A stretch of DNA of 64,000 bases from Xanthomarina maritima (GTDB lineage Bacteria; Bacteroidota; Bacteroidia; Flavobacteriales; Flavobacteriaceae): contig NZ_VSFC01000022.1 of NCBI RefSeq assembly GCF_008084905.1, positions 1-64,000 of the forward strand, read 5' to 3'. Every line of letters begins with the position of its first letter. The first letter of the stretch is position 1. Positions 36,670-46,300 of this stretch are shown one piece after another. The notes under the pieces were generated by a model, which was not told the DNA's origin, did no database searches, and saw nothing but the letters and a program-made list of their open reading frames with translations. The translations under genes were made by a program, and so were the position numbers.

Positions 36670-36981
36670 ATGTTAAAATTAACTGTTTTATATAAACATC
36701 CATTAGATGCAGAAGCATTTGAAACCTATTACAAAGAGAAACATATGCCAATTTTTGAATCCGTAGAAGGTATTTCTAAATTTGAGTTAACTAAATTTTT
36801 AGGAACACCAGATGGTCAAAAAGCCGATTATTATCGCATGGCAGAATTGTACTTTACAAGTGTAGAGCAAATGCAAGAAACCATGGGTTCTCCTGAAGGT
36901 CAAGCAACTGTTAACGATTTGTCCAACTTTGCTACAGGTGGTGTAAATGTTATTGTTGGAATGACTGAAACTGATTCATAA
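36670..36981 (+). CDS. EthD-like dimeric alpha/beta-barrel protein
   Basis: 103 residues with a single EthD fold: LTVLYKHPLDAEAFETYYKEKHMPIF at the N-terminus and a C-terminal GGVNVIVGM strand. The family includes small-molecule-degradation accessory proteins. Its place between two FIST genes (gaps of 10 and 11 bases) suggests it binds or modifies the same ligand, but that is inference. Confidence 0.85.
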   Translation: MLKLTVLYKHPLDAEAFETYYKEKHMPIFESVEGISKFELTKFLGTPDGQKADYYRMAELYFTSVEQMQETMGSPEGQATVNDLSNFATGGVNVIVGMTETDS

Positions 36982-36992
36982 CCTATAAATAA

Positions 36993-38135
36993 ATGATTTC
37001 AAAAACAATAAAAGCAAATTCAACCGAAGCCATTATCAAAGAAATTGATAAGGTAACTTCTAACAAATTTGAACCAACATTGGCAATCGTTTTCCTTTCT
37101 ATTAAACAAGATTGGAATGCAATAAGAAATGTATTGGACAAAAAAGGAATTGCTATTTTTGGCGCCACAACTTCTGGTGAATTTATTGATGGAGAGATAG
37201 AGGAAGGTAGTATTGTTATCATGCTACTCGACATGAATCTAGAGTACTTTAAATTAGTTTTTTTAGAAACTGGAGAACGTTCTACTTTCGAAAATGCCAA
37301 ACAAATGGGTTTTGAAGGAAAAAACACGTTTAAAAACCCAGCATTCATTGTTGTTTCAGGTTGGCTATCTCAAGATGGTGAAAATATTATCAATGGTATA
37401 ACCGAAGGCTTTGGTACCGATGCCACCATTTTTGGAGGCATGGCTGGGGACGACCTTAAACTAGAAGGTCCTATTGTGTTCTCTAATAACACAAAAAGCG
37501 ACCAAGGTCTACTAGCACTTATAATAGATCAGGATAAAATTGAAGTTAATGGTATCGCTACCTGTGGCTGGAAGCCAATTGGTACTACAAAAACCATCAC
37601 AAAAAGTGAAGGGAATGTCGTTTATACCATAGACGACAAACCTGCTCTGGATATGATTGTAAAATATCTTGGAGCAGAGCTTGATTTCGATTCAGGAAAG
37701 GAAATAGTAACCCAAATTGGTGCATATTATCCACTACAAATGGAACGTGAAAACATGCCTCCTGTGATGCGTACAGCCATGTTTACCAACACTGAAGATC
37801 GGTCCTTAATTTGTGCTGGCAATGTACCTCAAGGATCTAAGGTAAAGTTTTCTCTTCCTCCAGATTTTGACGTCATAGAAAAAGTAATTGAGGAATGCAA
37901 TGAATTAAAAAATGAAAAACAACAAGAAGCTGATGCCTTGATTATGTTTTCTTGCATAAGTAGGCTTTTGTCTTTTGGCATCTTAATGAGCGAAGAATTA
38001 GAACAGGTACAACAAGTTTGGGGTGCGCCAATGATAGGTTTATTTACCTATGGCGAATATGGAAAATCAAAAACTGGAAAACATGAGTTTCATAACAATA
38101 CCTGTTGTGTTGTAACATTAAAGGAAAAAATATGA
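36993..38135 (+). CDS. FIST-domain sensor protein (copy 2)
   Basis: 380 residues. FIST_N (IFGATTSGEFIDGE, FGGMAGDDLKLEG) and FIST_C (CAGNVPQGSKVKFSLPPDFD). Much closer to copy 3 than to copy 1, including a near-identical start MISKTIKANSTE. Ends in an ATGA overlap with copy 3, so the two should be co-translated. Confidence 0.92.
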   Translation: MISKTIKANSTEAIIKEIDKVTSNKFEPTLAIVFLSIKQDWNAIRNVLDKKGIAIFGATTSGEFIDGEIEEGSIVIMLLDMNLEYFKLVFLETGERSTFENAKQMGFEGKNTFKNPAFIVVSGWLSQDGENIINGITEGFGTDATIFGGMAGDDLKLEGPIVFSNNTKSDQGLLALIIDQDKIEVNGIATCGWKPIGTTKTITKSEGNVVYTIDDKPALDMIVKYLGAELDFDSGKEIVTQIGAYYPLQMERENMPPVMRTAMFTNTEDRSLICAGNVPQGSKVKFSLPPDFDVIEKVIEECNELKNEKQQEADALIMFSCISRLLSFGILMSEELEQVQQVWGAPMIGLFTYGEYGKSKTGKHEFHNNTCCVVTLKEKI

Positions 38136-39295
38136 TTTCAAAAACAATAAAAGCAAATTCAACTGAAGTCATTTCCAAAGAAATTGATAAGGCAACTTCC
38201 GACGGATTCAAGCCAACTTTAGCTATTGTATTCCTATCGATTAAGCAAGACAGAGAAGCCATTTCTAGATTACTTGATGAAAAAGGCATTCAGATATTTG
38301 GCGCTACAACTGCAGGTGAATTTATCGATGGAAATATTGAAACAGGTAGTATGGTTATCATGTTGTTAGACATGAATCCAGCTTATTTTAAACTAGAATT
38401 TCTTGAAATAACTGAACAGACCACTTTAGAAGACGCAAAAAAACTAGGCCTTATTGGAAAGGAAACCTTTACCAATCCAGCATTCATAATAGCAACTGGT
38501 GGAATAAATATAGATGGCGATCAAATTATAGAAGGCATCATGCAAGGTTTTGAAAAATCTGATTCTTCGACTGAAAGAGAAGTAACCATATTTGGAGGTA
38601 TGGCAGGAGATGATTTGATTGCTGAAAAACCACTTGTTTTTACCAACGGAAAAAGTAAAGACACCGCACTTATAGCACTCATCATTGATGAAGACAAAAT
38701 AGATGTAAGAGGTATCGCTAGCTGTGGTTGGGAAGCTATTGGAACCGCAAAAACAGTAACTAAAAGCGAAGGCAATATTGTGTATACTATAGACGATAAA
38801 CCAGCATTGGACATGTTTATGAAATACCTTGGCGTAGAACTAAAGTTAGATGACAGTAAGGACATCGTGCCATTTCTTAACTCTTGGTATTATCCATTGC
38901 AATTGGAACGGAAAAATGGAGATACTGTCATACGTACATCTAGGTTTGCCAATCAAGAAGACCGTTCACTTATTTGTACAGGATCTGTGCCTCAAGGTTC
39001 AAAAATAAAGTTTTCGTTGCCACCAGATTTTGATTCCATCGAAACAGTCGTTTCAGAATGTGAGAGCATTAAGGACAACGCACAGCAACAAACCGATGCC
39101 TTAATTATGTTTTCATGCGTGAGCAGACATATATCATTTGGAGCTTTAATGAGTGAAGAAATAGAACAAGTACAAAACGTTTGGAATGCACCCATGGTTG
39201 GCTTTTTTACTTATGGTGAATATGGAAAATCCAAAATTGGCACTAATGAATTTCATAATAATGCTTGTTGCATTGTAGCCTTAAAAGAAAAATAA
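38132..39295 (+). CDS. FIST-domain sensor protein (copy 3)
   Basis: 387 residues from MISKTIKANSTE. A longer frame from 38105 would overlap copy 2 and is not needed. FIST_N (IFGATTAGEFIDGN, FGGMAGDDLIAEK) and FIST_C (CTGSVPQGSKIKFSLPPDFD). Its stop shares a base with the kinase start (TAATG). Recent tandem duplicate of copy 2, with an insertion near residue 145. Confidence 0.92.
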   Translation: MISKTIKANSTEVISKEIDKATSDGFKPTLAIVFLSIKQDREAISRLLDEKGIQIFGATTAGEFIDGNIETGSMVIMLLDMNPAYFKLEFLEITEQTTLEDAKKLGLIGKETFTNPAFIIATGGINIDGDQIIEGIMQGFEKSDSSTEREVTIFGGMAGDDLIAEKPLVFTNGKSKDTALIALIIDEDKIDVRGIASCGWEAIGTAKTVTKSEGNIVYTIDDKPALDMFMKYLGVELKLDDSKDIVPFLNSWYYPLQLERKNGDTVIRTSRFANQEDRSLICTGSVPQGSKIKFSLPPDFDSIETVVSECESIKDNAQQQTDALIMFSCVSRHISFGALMSEEIEQVQNVWNAPMVGFFTYGEYGKSKIGTNEFHNNACCIVALKEK

Positions 39296-40341
39296 TGAAT
39301 CAAAACCTACAACATATTTTAGATTTTATAGAGAATGCAAAGCATCTTTCTGAAGATGAAAAAGTAGCATTGCTTAAATCCTTAAAAAGTGCTGATAAAG
39401 ATTTGCTCATTTCAGAATTTAAATTGGAGCGTACCGAAAAAGTAAAACGAACCACAGCGATTCTTTTAGAAGAAACAATTGAAGAACTAGAACAAAAAAG
39501 AAAAGCTATCGAAGACTCCAATGATGCTTTACAAAAATCGTTACAAGAGCTAAAGGAGACACAATCACAATTAATTCAATCAGAAAAAATGGCAAGTTTA
39601 GGTGAATTAACAGCTGGAATTGCTCATGAAATTCAAAACCCTTTAAACTTTGTCAATAATTTTTCTGAAGTCAGCAAGGAACTTTTAGAAGAGATGCTGG
39701 AGGAGATTAAAAATGGTGACATGGAAGAAGTTGATGCCATTGCTCAAGATGTCATTCAAAATTTAGAAAAAATAAACCATCATGGGAAACGCGCAGATGG
39801 TATTGTAAAGGGCATGCTCCAACATAGTAGAAGCAGTTCTGGAGCCAAAGAGTTAACAGACATAAATGTTTTAGTTGACGAGTATTTACGATTGGCATAT
39901 CATGGATTACGTGCTAAGGACAAATCATTTAATGCAATCTTAGAATCCAATTTCGACGATTCAATAAAATCCATCAACATCACACCTCAAGATATTGGTC
40001 GTGTGGTTTTAAACCTTATAACCAATGCATTTTATGCAGTAAATGAAAAGAAAAAAATGCAAATCCAAGGTTACGACCCGAAAATAACTGTTGAAACAAA
40101 GAAAACTAAAGAACAAATTGAAATCTATGTTAAAGATAACGGAAATGGAATTCCAAAAACAGCTTTAGATAAAATATTTCAGCCCTTCTTCACCACAAAA
40201 CCTACAGGGCAAGGGACAGGGTTAGGCTTATCATTAAGTTACGACATCATTAAAGCGCATGGTGGAACCATTAATGTAAACACTAAAGAAAACAAAGGCA
40301 CAGAATTTATCATTTCACTTCCAACCAACAACAAAGAATGA
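39295..40341 (+). CDS. Soluble histidine kinase of the FIST locus
   Basis: 348 residues from MNQNLQHILDFIENA. No TM or signal. N-terminal helical/coiled-coil part (1-95), then a kinase core with H111 in GIAHEIQNP, a long DHp insert, and a HATPase domain (DIGRVVLNLITNAF, VKDNGNGIP, GQGTGLGLSLSYD). With no sensor domain of its own it likely takes its signal from the FIST proteins encoded directly before it. Overlaps the next gene (ATGA). Confidence 0.93.
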   Translation: MNQNLQHILDFIENAKHLSEDEKVALLKSLKSADKDLLISEFKLERTEKVKRTTAILLEETIEELEQKRKAIEDSNDALQKSLQELKETQSQLIQSEKMASLGELTAGIAHEIQNPLNFVNNFSEVSKELLEEMLEEIKNGDMEEVDAIAQDVIQNLEKINHHGKRADGIVKGMLQHSRSSSGAKELTDINVLVDEYLRLAYHGLRAKDKSFNAILESNFDDSIKSINITPQDIGRVVLNLITNAFYAVNEKKKMQIQGYDPKITVETKKTKEQIEIYVKDNGNGIPKTALDKIFQPFFTTKPTGQGTGLGLSLSYDIIKAHGGTINVNTKENKGTEFIISLPTNNKE

Positions 40342-43300
40342 AACTGACCAAAAAAATAGAAACCGAAATCTGGAAGATTTATGATACTTGGATGCACAGT
40401 TATCTCAATGGTGATATTGAAATATATGATTCTTTTTTGGATAACGATTACCACTTCATTGGTTCTGCTAAAAATGAGGAATTTTTAAACCGAAAGGATA
40501 CCACACAATTTTTTGCAGATACAGGCGATCAATTTGCTGGTAAAACCGAAATAAGAAATGAAACCAAGACCATAGAACAATTTGGAGAACTTATTTTTAT
40601 TACACACATTTTTGATGGTTGGTTTCTCAATGAAAATGATTGGAATTATTATGCAAGATTTAGATTTTCATCTACACTCCGAAAAACTGAAGCTGGCTGG
40701 CGATTTATCTATCAGCATTTCTCGATTCCAGATTCAAAAACAGCAGAAGGAGAAACCATTGGTTATGATAAAATAAACGAAGAAAACCAAGAACTCAGAG
40801 AAGCTATACAACGTCGCACGATTGAACTCGAACAAAAAAATCGTGAGCTAGAGATTGAATCTTCCCTTGAAAGAGTGAGAGCTATTGCTATGGGAATGCA
40901 GAAATCTGAAGACTTAATGAGTATTTGCAAAATTGTTTTTGATGAATTACAAGCATTAGGATTTACTGAACTTCGCAATACCCTGATTCATGTATTTGTT
41001 GATGAGGAAAGTTATTTCACCAACTATGATTATTCATTAGCTACTGGAGGAAATATCAATAAAATGCCATTTAAGGGTAACACAACTCTGGAAAAATTTA
41101 TTAAAGTTATTCGAAAATCGGACGAAGCTTTCAGTCAACTTACCATAAAAGGTAAAGAGCTTAAAGATTGGAAAGCTTTCAGAAAAACAAACAGAGAATA
41201 TGAAGATAAAAGATTGGATGATGTCAAATCACTTCACTATTACAACTACTCTGTAGGCTCAAGTGGCATAGGTATTTCAACATACAGTCCAATCTCAAAA
41301 GAAAAACAAGATCTTTTACAAAGATTCAGAAACGTTTTCCAATTGTCCTATAAGCGCTATAAAGACATTTCTAATGCTGAAGCACAAGCAAAAGAAACAA
41401 GAATTGATTTGGCGCTAGAAAGAGTCCGTTCACAAGCATTGGCAATGAAACAATCATCAGACCTGCTTGATATAGTTGTTACCATGCGAAATGAATTCAC
41501 CAATCTTGGCTATGAAGCACATTATTTCTGGCACATGATGTGGCTTCCAGAAACTTATGAAAAAGCCATGACCTCTGGCGATGGAACAAAAATAGGTTTT
41601 GTAATGAAACTCCCAAGGCATATCCATGGAGACATTCCACTATTGGCTAATTGGGAAAAAAGCAATAAGCCAACCGTTGTGTATGCAATGAATGTGGACG
41701 AAGCTCTAGACTATGTCAATAAAATGGTCACGCTTGGCGATTTTCAGAATATAGACCCTCAAGCACCAACTGATGACGACATCAAACATATTGGTGGCTT
41801 GACCTTTATCATGGCAAGAACTTCCCATGGAGAAATTGGTTATAGCTTACCTGGAATTGTTGAAAATCCACCAAAAGAAGACATAAACATTTTGGTGAAA
41901 TTTGCTGGCGCATTTGATTTGGCACATCGACGTTTTTTAGATCTTCAAAAATCTGAAAAGCAAGCACGAGAAACCCAAATAGAACTCGCTCTAGAAAAAG
42001 TAAGAAGTCGTACTATGGCTATGCACAAAAGTACAGATTTAGCAGCTGTCATAGAAAATCTTTTTTATCAACTAAAAGAACTAGACCTCAAAGTTATTTC
42101 CAGTTGGGTATCCCTTGTCAATGTTGAAAAAAACAACATAGAAATATGGGTAAGTCATGGTGAAACTAAAATAACTCCAGTAGCAGTCAAAGGTGCAGAC
42201 TTTGAGAATTTCCAACAAGAAATTGAAGCTTGGAAAAACAAACAGGAATTCATTCTGATCAAAATGCCGAAAGAAGTAGCCAAAAAAACACTCAAGGATT
42301 TTTTCCATATAAAACTATCGTTACCAAAAGAAGATAGCCAGTTTCACTTACACCAACTATGGCATGAGCATGGTTTTTTAGGATTGGGTATGTGGAAAGA
42401 AGCATCTAATGAAGAATTTAAAATTTTACAACGCTTTACAAAAGTATTTCAGCAAACATACACGCGTTTTCTAGACTTGCAAAAAGCTGAAGCACAAGCA
42501 AGAGAATCCGAAATTGAACTCGCCTTAGAACGTGTTCGAGCAAGAACTATGGCCATGCAACATAGTGACGAATTACAAGAAGCGTCCTTCTTATTAGATG
42601 AACAAGTAAGAGCCTTAGGCATTAAAACATGGGGTTGTGCTTTTAATATTTATGGAGACAAAGAGTCCACAGAATGGTTTGGAAACGAAGCTGGTATGTT
42701 ACCTACATATACAGTTCCACATAAAGGAATATTTAAGGAATATTACCAAAAAGGCCAAAAAGGTGAATCATTCTTCATTAAGGAATTTTCTGGTAAAGCT
42801 TGTGAAGATCATTACGAATACATGAGCTCGCTTCCTGTAATAGGTGATGTCTTAAAAAATTTAAAGAAAACAAATAAAGGTTTTCCAACCTATCAATTGG
42901 ATCATGTGGTCTATTTTAAATATGGTTATTTATTATTTATCACAAAAGAACATGTTCCAGAATCACATGATATTTTCAAACGTTTCGCTAAAGTTTTCGA
43001 GCAAACCTACACACGTTTTCTCGATCTTCAAAAAGCAGAAGCACAAGCCAAAGAAGCAAAAATTGAAACCTCCTTAGAAAAAGTTCGTTCGCGCTCTTTG
43101 GCAATGCAAAATTCAGACGAATTAAAAGAATTGATAGGCACAGTTTATAAAGAATTGAATAATCTGGATATGGATTTGGACAGATGTCTCATCTGGATTA
43201 TGAACGATGACGATTATTCAACACGCTTATGGATGGCAAATCGAGAAGCTGAACCTGTTAGTTTTTATATACAAAATCATAAAAATCCTCCCTATAAAGC

Positions 43301-46300
43301 TGTTCTTAAAGGTTGGAAAGAACGAAATACAAATTGGGAATATCATTTAAAAGGTAAAGTAAAAAAAGATTGGGACAAGTTTGTTTTCGAAGAAACAGAA
43401 ATGAAGCAATTTCCAGCGACTTTAAAAACGATGATGCAAGCAACAGAACAATCAGTTATGTCTGGCTCCTTCCATAGTTTTGGCTGTTTGCAAACTGCTG
43501 GTCACAAAGGGTTGAGCGAAGAACAGAGGAGTATATTAATACGTTTTGCTAAAGTTTTCAATCAAGCCTATACTCGTTTCTCAGACCTTCAAAAAGCCGA
43601 AGCACAAGCTAGAGAAGCACAAATAGAAGTAGCCTTAGAAAAAGTAAGAAGCAGAACCATGGCCATGCAAAAAGGAGAAGAACTCCAAGATGTTGTTGTC
43701 CTTCTTTACAAAGAACTTATTAAGCTTGGTGTGACCAACTTTGTTTCTTGTGGTTATGTAGAAATAAATGAAAAAACCAAAAGACAATTAACTTGGGTTA
43801 CCAATCCAGGAGGAGACTCTTTAGGATTGTTTTTTCTACCCTTAACTGGAGATACCCATTTTGATTCGCGTTACGATGCATGGAAACAACAGCAAACCGT
43901 TTTCCACCAAACAGTAGCTGGAAAAGAGCGAAGAAAACATTTGGAGTATGCCATTACTACGTTTAATTCTAAAGAGGCAGAAGAAATGGTTCTTAATCAG
44001 TTCCCAGACCCAACCGTATTTTATTGCTTTAATTTTTCTCATGGTTATCTACACCTGGTTTGTGGCTCAGAACTTAATAAAGAAGAAGAATCTTTATTAT
44101 CAAGGTTCACAAAGATTTTTGAACAAACTTATGCACGTTTTCTAGACCTCAAAAAAGCCGAAGCACAAGCCAGAGAAGCTCAGATTGAAGCAGCATTAGA
44201 ACGTGTGCGTTCACGTAGTATGGCCATGCATAATACTGAAGAACTTAAAGAAGTTATTCAGGTTCTGTATAATCAATTTGTACAGTTGAACATCAATATT
44301 GAACATGCTGGCTTTATATTAGATTATAAGGAAAATGAAAAAATGCATATTTGGCTTGCTGATGAACATGCTGTGTTTCCTGAGATAACAATTCCTTATT
44401 TTGATTGTGCACATTGGAACAGTTTTAATGAAGCCAAGAAAAAAGGTCAAAATTTCTTCGCTAACCAATTAGGCTTTGAGGAAAAAAACAAGTTCTATAA
44501 AGACATGTTTGAGTTTCTTCCAGATTTGCCTGAAGAAACTAAAGCAACCTATTTTAAATTTGATGCTTTAGCCATTTCTACTGTTTTATTAGAAAATATT
44601 GGCTTATATATCGAAAATTATTCTGGCACTCCTTTTTCTGATGAAGAAAATAAAATCCTCATGCGAATTGGAAAGGTATTCCAGCAAACTTATACGCGTT
44701 TTCTCGACCTCCAAAAAGCAGAAGCACAAGCAAGAGAATCAGAAATTGAATTAGTCTTAGAACGCGTTCGTAGTAGAAGTATGGCAATGCATAACAGTGA
44801 TGAACTGAGAGAAGCTGGAGCATTATTGTTTAATGAGATTACAAAACTGGGTATTGAAAGCATCACAAGCGGTTACGTGATTTTGGAAGAGGATGAAAAA
44901 ATAGGCTGGAACTATATGGCAGATCCTTCAACTGGAAAGATAATGCCTTTTGCTACAGGAGTTTTTCACGACAAAACGGACAACATGCGATCTGTTATTA
45001 AAAACTGGAAAAAGCAAGAACCCGTTTTTGTAATTGAGATGGATGAACAACAAACCATCGACCACCAAACCTTCATAGCCGAACAAAGTATCAATTTTCC
45101 TATTTCAGCTGAAGAATTAATTGCCGTGTCGCCTGCCCAATTAAAACTTCACGCCTTTAATTTTAAGCAAGGCTATTTATTAAATATAGGTGGCGAATTG
45201 CTAACAGATGACCAATCTGATATTATGTTGCGCTTTACAAAAGTGTTCCAACAAACCTATACACGTTTTCTAGATTTACAAAAAGCAGAAGCACAAGCCA
45301 GAGAAGCGAAGATTGAAATGGCTTTGGAAAAAGTACGTTCTCGTACTATGGCCATGCAACATAGTGACGAATTGCCGGAAGCTGCCAACGTGTTGTTTAT
45401 GGAAGTACAAGGGTTGGGCATTCCTGCTTGGTCTGCTGGCTACAACATTCTTTCCAATGACAAAAAATCAGCAAAGTGCATAATGAGTAGTGAAGGCGAA
45501 ATACAAGCACCTTTCACTTTACCATTAACGGAACATTCAAGTCTATTGCCCTGGTACAAAGCCATAAAGCGCAAGGATGCCTTTTTTGAATATGAACAAG
45601 GTGGAAAAGAATTGGTAGAACATTACAAGTATATGGCCACTTTACCTGAACTAAAGCAGTTATTAAGACAATATGATGATGCTGGAATTTCACTACCAAC
45701 CCATCAGATCAATCATCTTGTTAAATTTACAAATGGCTTTTTATTATTTATTACTTATGAAAATGTCCCAGAGGCACACGATATTTTCAAACGTTTCGGA
45801 AAAGTTTTCGAACAAACCTATACACGTTTCTTAGATCTTCAAAATGCAGAAGCTCAAGCTAGAGAAGCACAAATTGAAGCAGCTTTGGAACGTGTCCGTT
45901 CTAGAAGTATGGCAATGCATAAAAGTGAAGAAATGCTTGAAGTTATAGAAGTTGTTGCAAAGCAACTATTGCAATTGAATTTAAAATTTGAGACTGTTAG
46001 TTTTGGAAAGAATAACCAAGAAGGAGATTTTAAATTTTGGCTAGCTTCACCTGGACAACCCAAACCAGTATTACTTCAAGTTCCATTTCTGAATATTCGT
46101 GTACTAAATTCTGTTAAAGAAGCTCAAAAAAAAGGAGTCAATTTTATTGAAGATGTTTTTACAGCTGAAGAAAACAAGGAATGGAGCCAGCATATGATTA
46201 CCTTTTCAGATTTAAAACATTTTCCACAAATAATAAAAGATTTTATATTAAATGCTCCAGGTTTTGCTCGATCAAGCTTTTTGCTTAAAAATATTGATTT

